DNA of 36,328 nt from Gammaproteobacteria bacterium (GTDB lineage: Bacteria > Pseudomonadota > Gammaproteobacteria > Legionellales > Legionellaceae), in contig JANSXK010000016.1 in assembly GCA_024742995.1 (NCBI GenBank), positions 1 to 36,328 on the forward strand, read 5' to 3'. The notes under the pieces are model-generated. The model was given only the letters and a program-made list of their open reading frames with translations, ran no database searches and had not been told where the DNA came from. Made by a program: the position numbers and the translations under genes. Of the stretch, positions 25,117 to 34,184 are shown one piece after another (within the stretch, counting starts at the first letter, position 1; each line of letters starts with the position of its first letter).

Positions 25117-25434
25117 TTAATCTACCTTTCCGGCATAATGCTTCAGTACACTCATCGCTTTTTTAGCATCTGTGTTGCCATTTTTGGCAGATTCAGTGAT
25201 CCAATACCAAGCTTTTCTGCGATCTTCAATAACACCTTGACCATAATAATACATATAACCAATGGCATACTGTGCATCGGCAGATCCTTTTTCTGCTTCA
25301 GGCCGCAAACGAATAAATGCTTGACGAAAATCTTGAATTTGAAAACTTTTGATGCCTTCTTGAAGATTGTATTTACTGGTAAAACAAGCAGATAACATAC
25401 AAACCATAATCACAATGAATAAACGACGCATCAT
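25117..25434 (-). CDS. Small Sel1-repeat lipoprotein
   Basis: 105 residues with a lipoprotein signal peptide and lipobox LSAC (Cys17 as acylation site). The mature part carries Sel1-like repeats: AEKGSADAQYAIGYMYYYGQ and AYYWI-type successor WYWITESAKNGNTDAKKAM. Sel1 proteins act as scaffolds for protein contacts; in Legionella some are host-interaction proteins, while this short form may be an assembly factor. Its start overlaps the gspC-like stop (ATGA), implying coupling. Confidence 0.8.
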   Translation of the reverse strand: MMRRLFIVIMVCMLSACFTSKYNLQEGIKSFQIQDFRQAFIRLRPEAEKGSADAQYAIGYMYYYGQGVIEDRRKAWYWITESAKNGNTDAKKAMSVLKHYAGKVD

Positions 25435-25955
25435 TCAGTATCCTCTTTTAACGGCTTTGGCAAAGGCTCAAAGGTTAATGCATTTTTGGGTAAACTTAAA
25501 CTCTCCAATTCACCATCACGCTCTAAAACCACGCCATCAGGGGTGATTTGTTTTATTTTTGCACCACCTGACACTTGATCTCCTAGAGAAAATGTTCGGG
25601 CATTACCATTAGGAAGTTTAATGATGGCTTGAGATTCTTGTGGTTGCGGGGAAAACACAACGCCGACCAAGGTTAAATTTAATCCAGAGGGCTTCATGTC
25701 TAAATCAACCAGGTTTTTAGGCGTATAGTCACCAAAAATTTGCGCACCCAAAGTTTTTTGAATGGCCTCTGATTTTTTGCTCATGGTCGGTTTCGACTGT
25801 GATTGCGTGGATTGTTTCAATTCTAAGTGGATGCGGTAATAAGAAAACGCGCCTGACAAGACTTCATACCCCAGCAATAAAGCTGCTAATAAAAATATCA
25901 TTTGTGCTGTGATCGGCCGCAAAAATTTATCTTCCATGTCAGTGATAGAAAACAT
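25431..25955 (-). CDS. gspC: GspC-like type II secretion protein
   Basis: 174 residues with a short cytoplasmic N-terminus, one membrane helix (about 17-35) and a periplasmic homology region: LFG-type motif QIFGDYTPKN, then LNLTLVGVVFSPQ, AIIKLPNGNARTFSLGDQV and ITPDGVVLERDGELESLSL. This is the HR domain by which GspC contacts the secretin GspD. There is no PDZ domain after it, so it is a short form. GGAG lies 6 bases before the ATG. No other gsp genes are in the window, so the remaining secretion genes must lie elsewhere, as in Legionella where they are scattered. Confidence 0.75.
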   Translation of the reverse strand: MFSITDMEDKFLRPITAQMIFLLAALLLGYEVLSGAFSYYRIHLELKQSTQSQSKPTMSKKSEAIQKTLGAQIFGDYTPKNLVDLDMKPSGLNLTLVGVVFSPQPQESQAIIKLPNGNARTFSLGDQVSGGAKIKQITPDGVVLERDGELESLSLPKNALTFEPLPKPLKEDTE

Positions 25956-26042
25956 TATTTGCTCCAGGACGTTTGCTCATGGTATATGATAAATGGTTTA
26001 GAGACAGTCTGCTACTAATCTTTGATCGCTATGGAGTCGCGC

Positions 26043-27197
26043 ATGCAAAAAAAACAGTTCAACACCCGAGCAATTCATGCCGGATTACCCCCTGATGAAA
26101 ATACAGGTGCTGTGATTACCCCAATTTATGCCACCTCAACCTATCGCCAGTCTGCACCCGCCGTTCATCAAGGATTTGAATATTCACGTAGCCAAAATCC
26201 AACCCGCTTTGCACTCGAAGCGTGTATGGCCGATTTAGAATCAGGCACACAGGCGTTTGCCTTCGCCTCAGGCATGGCTGCAATTAATACCATCGTGGAG
26301 TTACTATCCCCTGGCGATCATGTCATCGCATCGCACGATCTTTATGGTGGCACCTTTCGGTTGTTTGATAAGGTCAAAAGGCGCAGTGCGCAGCTTGATT
26401 TCACTTATGTCGATGCAGCAAATACCGATGCCATCGAGGCAGCCATCACACCACAAACCCGCATGATTTGGATAGAAACACCCACGAACCCCATTTTGCA
26501 TCTTGCAGATCTACAAAAAATTGCCGCCATTGGCAAACAACATAATCTCATCACCGTTGCGGACAATACCTTTGCCACCCCCTGGATTCAACGACCACTG
26601 GAATTAGGCATTGATTTGGTGATTCATTCCGCCACCAAATATTTGAATGGCCATTCGGACGTGATTTCAGGCATTGCCGTTGTTGGTGAACGTCAAGATC
26701 TTGCCGAGCAATTGGCTTTCTTGCAAAACTCTTGCGGCGCTGTTTCTGGACCTTTTGATTCATTTTTGGTCTCTAGAGGGTTGAAAACGCTGGGACTGCG
26801 CATGCGCCAACATTGTGACTCTGCTTTATTTTTGGCTGATTGGTTACAACAACATCCCGCCGTGAAAACTGTCCTCTACCCAGGATTAACCACGCACCCA
26901 CAACACAGTCTGGCCAAACAACAAATGCATGCGTTTGGCGGCATGATTAGTATCGTATTAAAAGATGGGCTAGACGCTGCTAAACGCTGCCTATCACGCT
27001 GTGAAGTATTCACATTAGCAGAAAGTTTGGGAGGCGTAGAAAGCCTAATTGAACATCCTGCTTTAATGACACATGCCTCGATACCAAAAGCAAGACGTGC
27101 CGAACTTGGCATTGAAGATGGCTTGATTCGCATATCCGTAGGCATTGAAGATACCGAAGATCTTAAAGCAGATCTCGATCATGCGTTAGCAACTTAG
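26043..27197 (+). CDS. Cystathionine gamma-synthase/lyase-type PLP enzyme
   Basis: 384 residues of the Cys/Met metabolism PLP family. Start at ATG 26043, with GGAG six bases upstream (a longer frame from 26022 is rejected). Motifs: NTRAIHAG start, YSRSQNPTR, FASGMAAI, IETPTNP, VADNTFATP and the PLP-lysine site SATKYLNGHSD, with AESLGGVESLIEHPA near the C-terminus. These fit MetB-type synthases and gamma-lyases equally well; distinguishing them needs alignment. No met or cys genes are adjacent. Confidence 0.88.
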   Translation: MQKKQFNTRAIHAGLPPDENTGAVITPIYATSTYRQSAPAVHQGFEYSRSQNPTRFALEACMADLESGTQAFAFASGMAAINTIVELLSPGDHVIASHDLYGGTFRLFDKVKRRSAQLDFTYVDAANTDAIEAAITPQTRMIWIETPTNPILHLADLQKIAAIGKQHNLITVADNTFATPWIQRPLELGIDLVIHSATKYLNGHSDVISGIAVVGERQDLAEQLAFLQNSCGAVSGPFDSFLVSRGLKTLGLRMRQHCDSALFLADWLQQHPAVKTVLYPGLTTHPQHSLAKQQMHAFGGMISIVLKDGLDAAKRCLSRCEVFTLAESLGGVESLIEHPALMTHASIPKARRAELGIEDGLIRISVGIEDTEDLKADLDHALAT

Positions 27198-27199
27198 AC

Positions 27200-27270
27200 A
27201 CCCCTACGCACCTAGGCTTTGTCCGCAGGATCCAGAAAACCTAGCCTAGGATACACCGCAGGACGTAGGT
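27200..27270 (-). repeat. Intergenic palindromic repeat, third copy
   Basis: On the minus strand CTGGATCCTGCGGACAAAGC then CTAGGTGCGTAGGGGTG, matching the 12.2-kb copy at most positions. CCTAGG occurs at both 27211 and 27245, giving an inverted pair that could fold. It fills the gap between the PLP enzyme and the convergent GtrA-like gene. Confidence 0.5.
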
Positions 27271-27276
27271 TATCCA

Positions 27277-27705
27277 TTAATCAATCCGTCGATAAACCCA
27301 AAGTGAATTCATGACAAATCCCGCAATGGAATACCATAGCATGGCGCAAAAAATCGAAAGGTAATGATTAAAATGGTAGATATCAATCATCACATATTCT
27401 ATCAATTCAACCACACCCAAATTAGAAAAATTAATCACAAAAAAGAGCGTCAAACGCCGCGTAATATTGCCTGATACACGGAAGGTAAAACGCAAATTCA
27501 TAAAGAAGCTATACAGGATAGAAACAAAATACCCTAAGACGGTATACTCTAAATAATGCAAACCCGCGACCGCGCCAATATACATGAACGTTAAACATAC
27601 CGTCATATTGGTCAAACCCACCATCAAATAACGCACAAATCGTAAATGTTTGGCGGTGGTCAGGTATGCCCAGAAACGCTTAATTGAAGATCGAATAGTC
27701 ATCAA
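27277..27705 (-). CDS. GtrA-like four-helix membrane protein
   Basis: 142 residues with four predicted membrane helices. The FVRYLMVGLTNMTV start, the FMNLRFTFR loop (the family's N-W/R-tF motif) and an SLWVYRR end are typical of GtrA. Members help move polyprenyl-linked sugars, often for O-antigen or teichoic-acid glycosylation, or support lipid-linked sugar transferases. No GtrB-like glycosyltransferase lies alongside, so the partner is unknown. Confidence 0.8.
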   Translation of the reverse strand: MMTIRSSIKRFWAYLTTAKHLRFVRYLMVGLTNMTVCLTFMYIGAVAGLHYLEYTVLGYFVSILYSFFMNLRFTFRVSGNITRRLTLFFVINFSNLGVVELIEYVMIDIYHFNHYLSIFCAMLWYSIAGFVMNSLWVYRRID

Positions 27706-27878
27706 GAATCATACAGCCATGTGAAAATTAGAATAAAGGAGCTCATTAACCACGAATAATAGCATTTTTTCTTATGAACTGCGAATCAGCATCATTGAAA
27801 CTGCTTGTGTTTAGCCTAAATTTTAAGGTATCTTCATTTCTATATAGGACTGACGCCAAACCAGGAGGTCGAAACAAA

Positions 27879-28688
27879 ATGGAAACCCTAATTGAACATT
27901 ATTTCGAAGAACGACAAACTATCAGCGCCAAAGAGGCACCTGATGAATTGCTGCATACAGTTGACGAAGTTCTCTTACAACTAGATCAAGGTAAACTCAG
28001 GATTGCTGAATATATCGATCAAGAATGGGTTGTTCACGAATGGCTGAAAAAAGCGATTCTTCTAGCGTTTAAACTATATCCAAGCATGGTCATGACACCA
28101 GGGGTGTCCCCTTCTTATGATAAACTCGCTTTAAAGTATAAGGATTATACACTCGAGGATTTCGAAGCACACGGTGCCCGCATTGTACCCGGTGCTATAG
28201 TGCGATATGGCGCGTACATCGGCAGATCCGCCATATTAATGCCGTCTTTTGTCAATATTGGTGCGTATGTTGATGAAGGGGTGCTGGTAGATACTTGGGC
28301 CACAGTAGGCTCTTGTGCACAGATAGGTAAGAATGTACATCTTTCTGGTGGTGTTGGCATTGGTGGCGTACTCGAACCCTTACAAGCCAACCCCACCATC
28401 ATTGAAGACAATTGTTTTATTGGCGCTCGGTCTGAAGTCGTCGAGGGTGTCATTGTAGAAAAAAACTCAGTCTTGTCGATGGGGGTCTTTATTAGCCAAA
28501 GTACTAAAATTTACAATCGCATAACCGATGAAATTACTTACGGCCGCATTCCTGCTGGATCCGTTGTCGTGCCTGGGACATTGCCAGGCGATAAGGTTAA
28601 TCTTTATTGTGCAGTGATTGTCAAACAGGTTGACGAACAAACCCGTTCCAAAACCAATATCAATGAACTTTTGCGAGATCTAGATTGA
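27879..28688 (+). CDS. dapD: Tetrahydrodipicolinate N-succinyltransferase
   Basis: 269 residues; succinylates tetrahydrodipicolinate in the diaminopimelate/lysine pathway. Start at ATG 27879 after AGGAGG; an upstream in-frame ATG at 27774 would add 35 residues absent from the family. The C-terminal two-thirds is a left-handed beta helix of hexapeptide repeats, with [30 protein letters not shown] and [11 protein letters not shown] as family markers. Its TGA overlaps the dapE TTG. Confidence 0.96.
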   Translation: METLIEHYFEERQTISAKEAPDELLHTVDEVLLQLDQGKLRIAEYIDQEWVVHEWLKKAILLAFKLYPSMVMTPGVSPSYDKLALKYKDYTLEDFEAHGARIVPGAIVRYGAYIGRSAILMPSFVNIGAYVDEGVLVDTWATVGSCAQIGKNVHLSGGVGIGGVLEPLQANPTIIEDNCFIGARSEVVEGVIVEKNSVLSMGVFISQSTKIYNRITDEITYGRIPAGSVVVPGTLPGDKVNLYCAVIVKQVDEQTRSKTNINELLRDLD

Positions 28689-29851
28689 GTCTATCTGAAG
28701 ATATTACAAATTTATTAAAACAATTGGTTGCTTGTCAATCCATCACGCCTAAAGATGCTGATTGCCAAGCCATTATGATTGCATTTCTAAAAAACTTGGG
28801 CTTTCATTGCCAACAGTATGATAATCCGCCCGTGTCCAACTTTTACGCTGAGTATGGCCAGGGAGAGACCTTATTGCTGTTAGCAGGTCATACCGATGTG
28901 GTACCAGCAGGCGATCTAAGCCTCTGGGACACCGATCCGTTTGAACTTGTTGCCAAAGATGACATCCTCTATGGTCGTGGCGTAGCAGACATGAAAGGCA
29001 GCTTGGCAGCCATGTTGCTTGCAGCACAGCGCTGGGTCACAGAACATCCCGACACAGGTCGCTTAGGATTTTTGATCACCTCAGGTGAAGAAGGAAACGA
29101 CTTTGCTCTGGGCACACCTTATCTGATGTCGCAACTACAGGCACGACATATTCAAGCTGATTTTTGTATCGTCGGTGAACCTTCAAGCAATGAAACTGTC
29201 GGTGATGTGATCAAAATTGGCCGCCGCGGTTCTCTGCATGGATCACTACGCTTACAGGGCAAACAAGGCCATGTCGCCTATCCGCATTTGGCAGACAATC
29301 CCATTCATAAGCTGGCACCCGCTATGGCTGAACTGAGTACCATGGTTTGGGATCAGGGCTCAAAAGAATTCCCACCCACTTCATTTCAAATCACCCATAT
29401 CCATGCTGGTGGCGAAGCAACGAACATCATTCCACAAGACATCCAAATGCACTTTAATTTGCGTTTTTCTACCGAACATACGGTTGAACACTTACAGCAA
29501 TTGATTTTAGACTGTTTGAAACGCCATCATCTAAAACCAGAGATTGAGTGGACCATCAGCGGCCATCCTTTTCTAACCAACCCTGGTCGCTTGCGTACTG
29601 CGTGTCAAAATATCATCCATAGTCGCACGCAACAAACACCGGAATGCTCCACCAGTGGAGGCACATCAGACGGTCGCTTTATCGCACCACATGGCGTTGA
29701 AGTCGTAGAATTAGGCCCAGTGAATCAAACCATCCATCAAGTCAATGAAGCTGTAGCGCTTGCCGATTTGGTCATATTAACCGATTTGTACTATGGCATT
29801 ATTCAGGAACTGCTACGTCATCCAAGTTCCCAGTCACCTGACCAGCAGTAA
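28685..29851 (+). CDS. dapE: Succinyl-diaminopimelate desuccinylase
   Basis: 388 residues; a di-zinc M20 peptidase-family enzyme that releases LL-DAP. Metal and catalytic motifs: [42 protein letters not shown] and VGEPSS. The start is a TTG within TTGA, overlapping the dapD stop, with no other plausible start nearby. The C-terminal 53 bases overlap the convergent transporter gene. The product is needed for both lysine and peptidoglycan. Confidence 0.96.
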   Translation: MSLSEDITNLLKQLVACQSITPKDADCQAIMIAFLKNLGFHCQQYDNPPVSNFYAEYGQGETLLLLAGHTDVVPAGDLSLWDTDPFELVAKDDILYGRGVADMKGSLAAMLLAAQRWVTEHPDTGRLGFLITSGEEGNDFALGTPYLMSQLQARHIQADFCIVGEPSSNETVGDVIKIGRRGSLHGSLRLQGKQGHVAYPHLADNPIHKLAPAMAELSTMVWDQGSKEFPPTSFQITHIHAGGEATNIIPQDIQMHFNLRFSTEHTVEHLQQLILDCLKRHHLKPEIEWTISGHPFLTNPGRLRTACQNIIHSRTQQTPECSTSGGTSDGRFIAPHGVEVVELGPVNQTIHQVNEAVALADLVILTDLYYGIIQELLRHPSSQSPDQQ

Positions 29852-31061
29852 TCGAATCATCCACCACTTTGACCACACAAGAATCTGACCATACATTCAA
29901 TGCCGTTTCTATCATGTCGATCACACTATAAAAAGGTAAAATTATCCCCATTAAAGTGATAGGCACTGACATGCTTGCCAAAAGACTCATGCTTAAGAAA
30001 AAACAGCCCATCGGCACCCCAGCATTACCAATGGCCGCAACAGTGGCAATGATCACCCATAACGCCATTGTCGTGATAGACATGTGAATGCCATGATTTT
30101 GCATCAAGTAAATCACGGTGGTGAAAATAAAAGCGGCACAGCCATTCATATTGATACTGGTACATAGTGGTAGTACAAAACGGCTTATTTCAGGACGAAC
30201 ATTCAATTTTGTCTCTGCAGTGTCCATGGTTACGGGTAAAGCACCAACCGAAGACTTTGAAAAAAACGCCAAAGACAACGCCGGCAACATACGTCTCATC
30301 ATCTCAAAAGGCGCCACACCTTTCCACTTCAACCACAGTGGCAAAATCACAAATCCTTGCACCACATTCGCCAACACAACAACCAATAGATATTGACCCA
30401 GACCTTTTAAATCAGCCCCTTGGCGAAACTGCACCACCGTCGTGGTAATGAATCCAAACAACCCAATGGGAATCACCGTAATCACCCAACGCGTAATAAC
30501 CATAAATAAACCATGTGCCCCTTTGAAAAAATGGGTAATGGTTTGTTTCGCATCTTCATCTGGAATAAATCGAATCGCAATCCCAAATACAATCCCCAGA
30601 ACCAACACAGAAATCACTTGGTTTTCAAGAAATGGAGAAAATATGGTCATTGGAATGAGAGAGGCAATATGATCGACATAAGTCATTTTTTGAGCACCAG
30701 CAGGCGCCACTATTGCATCATTCACCACCATCGTTGCTGGAGAAATAATTAAATAAAGCATAAAGCTGACACCCGCAGCCAGCATGGTGGTACCTAGTGT
30801 ATAGCACATTGTGCGTCGCCAAACGGTTTTCATTATGCCTTGAGAGCAATAATTGGATAAGGTTACAATGATAGACAGCACAATAATGGGTAAACTGATG
30901 CATCTAAAAATACGAATAAACACGTCCGCGACCAATAAACCTAATGATTTAAACAACGGTATATCAGATAAACCGGCAAACACGCCCAAAATAATCATGA
31001 TCAAATAAATAACAGGTGTGCTCAAAGAGAATATTTTTTTTTGATCCGATGGTTGGCACAT
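29799..31061 (-). CDS. DAACS-type symporter with altered substrate site
   Basis: 420 residues with eight transmembrane helices and two re-entrant hairpins of the dicarboxylate/amino acid:cation symporter family. HP1 appears as SKSSVGALPVT. The TM7 signature NMDGT is NMNGC, which alters a sodium ligand. In TM8 the residue that is Arg397 in GltPh (binds the substrate side-chain carboxylate) is Glu in VIDMIETALNVWSD, while the equivalents of Asp394, Asn401 and Asp405 remain. HP2 reads AAIGNAGVPMG. It probably transports something other than aspartate, glutamate or C4-dicarboxylates. The gene is not in an obvious operon. Confidence 0.88.
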   Translation of the reverse strand: MCQPSDQKKIFSLSTPVIYLIMIILGVFAGLSDIPLFKSLGLLVADVFIRIFRCISLPIIVLSIIVTLSNYCSQGIMKTVWRRTMCYTLGTTMLAAGVSFMLYLIISPATMVVNDAIVAPAGAQKMTYVDHIASLIPMTIFSPFLENQVISVLVLGIVFGIAIRFIPDEDAKQTITHFFKGAHGLFMVITRWVITVIPIGLFGFITTTVVQFRQGADLKGLGQYLLVVVLANVVQGFVILPLWLKWKGVAPFEMMRRMLPALSLAFFSKSSVGALPVTMDTAETKLNVRPEISRFVLPLCTSINMNGCAAFIFTTVIYLMQNHGIHMSITTMALWVIIATVAAIGNAGVPMGCFFLSMSLLASMSVPITLMGIILPFYSVIDMIETALNVWSDSCVVKVVDDSITAGQVTGNLDDVAVPE

Positions 31062-31162
31062 AGTTTACACCCTATAATTAGTCAAATATTGTACAATAAA
31101 CCCTGTATTTTAACACTTTTTCTTCAGTTGTGCAAGAAATGATGACCTAAAATAATATGCAC

Positions 31163-31191
31163 TTGCATTCTTAAGCCTCTAACGTTATAAA
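31163..31191 (+). promoter_or_regulatory. Sigma-70 promoter of the csrA-like gene
   Basis: TTGCAT (31163-31168) and TATAAA (31186-31191) have a 17-base spacer. Transcription would start near 31198, giving a leader of about 20 bases that includes the AAGG ribosome-binding site. Confidence 0.6.
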
Positions 31192-31216
31192 GTCAGAAAA
31201 ACAATAAGGTTGCTGT

Positions 31217-31411
31217 ATGGATATCGTTTCGATTGACTTTGAAGAACCATTAAAAATCTCTATTAAAGGGCAAACTGTCCAGGTGGTTGCCTTCAAAACC
31301 CAGGAACCAGGCAATATCAAATTCGGCATTGATGCCCCACGCAGTTTAGAAATCCATCGTGAAGAAATCTACCAAGCCATCAAAGAAAAAAAAGAGCAAG
31401 ATGACTCATAG
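31217..31411 (+). CDS. Divergent CsrA paralogue
   Basis: 64 residues aligning with CsrA/RsmA over their full length. The C-terminal half is strongly conserved (FGIDAPRSLEIHREEIYQ versus IGVNAPKEVSVHREEIYQ in E. coli), including the Arg44 position. The N-terminal RNA-binding strand is not: the canonical LTRR at 4-7 is VSID here, so Arg6 and Arg7 are lost. CsrA dimers bind GGA-containing leaders of mRNAs; this form may have altered RNA specificity, bind a protein, or poison heterodimers. Its end overlaps the PAP2-type gene start by 11 bases. Legionella-type bacteria carry several such paralogues. Confidence 0.85.
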   Translation: MDIVSIDFEEPLKISIKGQTVQVVAFKTQEPGNIKFGIDAPRSLEIHREEIYQAIKEKKEQDDS

Positions 31412-32354
31412 CGCCCTGGCTGTCAAACAAATTCGTCTCATTGCCATTTTGGCTTCCCTCAGTTTTTTATTGTCTGTGATTGTTATCGTCGTGAATCAAA
31501 ACTTATTTCACTTTCCTGGTAATAATTATTATCCGGATGGTAGTTTGCGTGTCGGTATAACGCTCATTTTGATGTATATCGCAGCCTATGTTCAATTTGG
31601 CGCACAGAGCAACTACTGTAAAATTATGATGTATATTTTAGCCTTTTACGGCGTTTTGGCGCTAATAGTACTCAACACATATGCCGTACAATATACACCG
31701 TTTAAGCCTATCGATCACCTGATTCTTAAGTATGAGCCCATCAAACTTTTACCTCTGGTGACTTGGTCACATCAGCATCTTTTTTTTGGGAGATTACTCG
31801 CGCATATCTATAATTCTTTAAATACTGAAATTGTGGTGATACCGCTTATTTTGATTCTTTTGCGCAAACAAGACTATTTTTTTGAATATTTAATTTTAAT
31901 GTTAAGCAGCGCCATTCTTGGATATGGATTTTATTATTTTTACCCCAGCACCGCCCCTGCTTCTATTATACATTCTGATTATTTTACGGCATCACAAATA
32001 GCCACTGGACTAAAATTTTATGAGATTCATCATCACATTCAGCCCAGCACTTCAGAAGGTGGTCTCGTTGCCTTGCCTTCTTTTCACGTGATTTGGGCAT
32101 GGCTAACTTTATACGCCATCCGCTCTATAAGACCCTTATATTTTATTTTGTTACCTTATAATGCCCTCATTGCCGTTTCATGTGTGTCACTCGGCTGGCA
32201 CTACTTTGGGGATATCTTCGGCAGCATGCTCGTCCTTATCTTGGTGCATGGATTGTGCGTAATGCATGGGACCGCCACGAAAAGGTGCAAATCCTGTGGC
32301 GAAAACCATACCAACATCCAACAAGTCAGCGTCTGCAACGACACCATCGCGTAA
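31401..32354 (+). CDS. PAP2-superfamily membrane phosphatase, chimeric C-terminus
   Basis: 317 residues from ATG 31401 (an in-frame ATG at 31359 inside the csrA-like gene is rejected). About six membrane helices. Phosphatase motifs: YPSTAPAS, LPSFHVIW (PSxH) and SLGWHYFGDIFGS (HxxxD nucleophile/base), as in the Aur1/PAP2_3 group that handles lipid phosphates. The last membrane helix ends at about 32270; the remaining polar tail (TATKRCKSCGEN...) is antisense to fadJ and unlike the family. The gene is translationally linked to the csrA-like gene. Substrate unknown. Confidence 0.78.
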   Translation: MTHSALAVKQIRLIAILASLSFLLSVIVIVVNQNLFHFPGNNYYPDGSLRVGITLILMYIAAYVQFGAQSNYCKIMMYILAFYGVLALIVLNTYAVQYTPFKPIDHLILKYEPIKLLPLVTWSHQHLFFGRLLAHIYNSLNTEIVVIPLILILLRKQDYFFEYLILMLSSAILGYGFYYFYPSTAPASIIHSDYFTASQIATGLKFYEIHHHIQPSTSEGGLVALPSFHVIWAWLTLYAIRSIRPLYFILLPYNALIAVSCVSLGWHYFGDIFGSMLVLILVHGLCVMHGTATKRCKSCGENHTNIQQVSVCNDTIA

Positions 32355-34184
32355 ACAGACTTGTGCCTCAGAAATCATAGCATCAATCAAACGTGTTGCG
32401 AGCTCAGGATGTTTTTTCTGGGCAGACAATTTTTTCTTAACAATTTTGCCCTTGTTATAGTGATAAAAGCCACCCTCAGGTGATTTGCGCCCCAATTTCC
32501 CTTCAGCCACCATGGCTTCTAATTTCACAGGTACTGAGCCTCCAAGATGAGAAGTTAAATTCTGTGCAACGGCCAAACAAATATCTAAACCCACTGTATC
32601 CGCTAATTCAATGGGCCCCATCATCATGCCAAAATGACAAGCAGCCTCATCAATTGCTTCTGGTTTGAAGCCTTCTTCCAACAACAACACCGCCTCCAAT
32701 AAATAAGGCATCAACACTCGATTGATCAAAAATCCTGGACTTGAGGTAACCGGCAATGGCAGCCGTCCAATTTGATTCACGAAAGCACAAGATTGTTGTA
32801 TCACTTTTTGAGCTGTCTTTTTTGCATGCACCACTTCCACCAATTCCATTTTGGCCACAGGATTAAAGAAATGAATACCCACCAAGCGCTCTGGGTTTTT
32901 CATCACCTCACTCATTTCTTGCAGCGGAATACTCGATGTATTGGTCGCAATCAAAGCATCAGGACGTGCCTTGGCTTCCACTTGTTTCATAATCGTTTGT
33001 TTGACTTCTAAGTCTTCAAATACTGCTTCAATAATCACATCCGCATAACCAACGCCATCTCCATCAGGATCAGGAATCAATTTGTCCATCGCTGCTTGAA
33101 TCAATCGTGGTTTACGTAATTGTTTGGAATATAACGCGAATGCGCGCTTAATCGCAGGAGCAATCCGTTCTGCAGTCTGATCTTGCAAGGTTACTGTCAA
33201 GCCACGTAACGCGCACCAAGCTGCGATATCACCTCCCATCACGCCAGCACCAATGACATGGACATGGGTCACGGGATGCGCAGATTCTTTTGCAAAGTCT
33301 TTCAGGCGATCACGAAGTAAAAATAAGCGAACCAAATTAGGGGCCGTTTCCGACTTTGAAATCAGCTTTTCTACAGAATCAGCTTCTTTGAGGTAAGCGC
33401 GATCATCAAACCCACCCTCTTTTTCCCACAAATCAATGGCTGCAAACGGTGCAGGATAATGTGCTTTGTCTATTTTTCCGGACACGAAATGACGAAGTCC
33501 TTTCGCAGCCAATGCACGCACCCAAGATAATTTCGTCAAAGATTGCAACATTGACGGCTGATGAGGATTGGGTTTTTTCATAATAAAATAAGCTGCTGCC
33601 CGTTTTAATTGGCGTTTTGCCACCACATCATCAAGGATACCTAGGGACTTAGCGCGTTTGGCCGACAGGGCTGAGCCAGTTAAAATCACTTCAGACAGCG
33701 CAGGAAATCCACCAATCAATTTTGGCAAACGCACTGTCCCACCCCAACCCGGGTGAATACCCAGCTTCACTTCTGGCAGCCCTAATCGCGATGCTTCGGT
33801 TGCAAGTCGATAATCGCAAGCCAAGGCCAGCTCCAAACCACCTCCCATGCAAAATCCGTCAATCATTGCTACCGTCGGAAAAGTTAACGCTTCCAGGCGG
33901 GCAAATACTGCTTGACCTTTTCGGAGAAAATCAAGAATGAGTTGTTTTGATTTGAAATGCGCAAACTCATGCACATCCGCACCCGCAATGAAACCCTGTT
34001 TTTTCATGGAGTAAATAACCAATCCAATAATGTCAGAACCATGATTCAATGCTTGTAATATCAGATTAAATTCATCGAGCACTTCATTATTGATGGTATT
34101 TACTGATGCATGCTGACGATTGAGTCCTAACCATACGATATTTTGAGCGTCAATCTGTTGATCCCAATGTTTATAGTCACTCAT
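32187..34184 (-). CDS. fadJ: Fatty oxidation complex alpha subunit (FadJ/FadB-like)
   Basis: 665 residues from ATG 34184, which forms ATGA with the thiolase stop; a longer frame from 34247 is rejected. The N-terminal enoyl-CoA hydratase domain shows IAGADVHEF, MGGGLELALACDYRLA and GLPEVKLGIHPGWGGTVRLP. The 3-hydroxyacyl-CoA dehydrogenase part shows VIGAGVMGGDIAAWCA, NTSSIPLQEM and HFFNPVAKMELVEVV, then the C-terminal domain up to GFAPFRGGPMHYA. After this the usual 45 or so residues are replaced by 22 hydrophilic residues antisense to the PAP2-type gene, so the end is truncated. Activity may be retained because the catalytic parts are complete. Confidence 0.92.
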   Translation of the reverse strand: MSDYKHWDQQIDAQNIVWLGLNRQHASVNTINNEVLDEFNLILQALNHGSDIIGLVIYSMKKQGFIAGADVHEFAHFKSKQLILDFLRKGQAVFARLEALTFPTVAMIDGFCMGGGLELALACDYRLATEASRLGLPEVKLGIHPGWGGTVRLPKLIGGFPALSEVILTGSALSAKRAKSLGILDDVVAKRQLKRAAAYFIMKKPNPHQPSMLQSLTKLSWVRALAAKGLRHFVSGKIDKAHYPAPFAAIDLWEKEGGFDDRAYLKEADSVEKLISKSETAPNLVRLFLLRDRLKDFAKESAHPVTHVHVIGAGVMGGDIAAWCALRGLTVTLQDQTAERIAPAIKRAFALYSKQLRKPRLIQAAMDKLIPDPDGDGVGYADVIIEAVFEDLEVKQTIMKQVEAKARPDALIATNTSSIPLQEMSEVMKNPERLVGIHFFNPVAKMELVEVVHAKKTAQKVIQQSCAFVNQIGRLPLPVTSSPGFLINRVLMPYLLEAVLLLEEGFKPEAIDEAACHFGMMMGPIELADTVGLDICLAVAQNLTSHLGGSVPVKLEAMVAEGKLGRKSPEGGFYHYNKGKIVKKKLSAQKKHPELATRLIDAMISEAQVCLRDGVVADADLLDVGMVFATGFAPFRGGPMHYAQSMHQDKDEHAAEDIPKVVPAE

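Noticed and set aside
30118-30448. Overlapping plus-strand ORFs inside the transporter gene
   Set aside because: Antisense shadows of membrane-helix codons.
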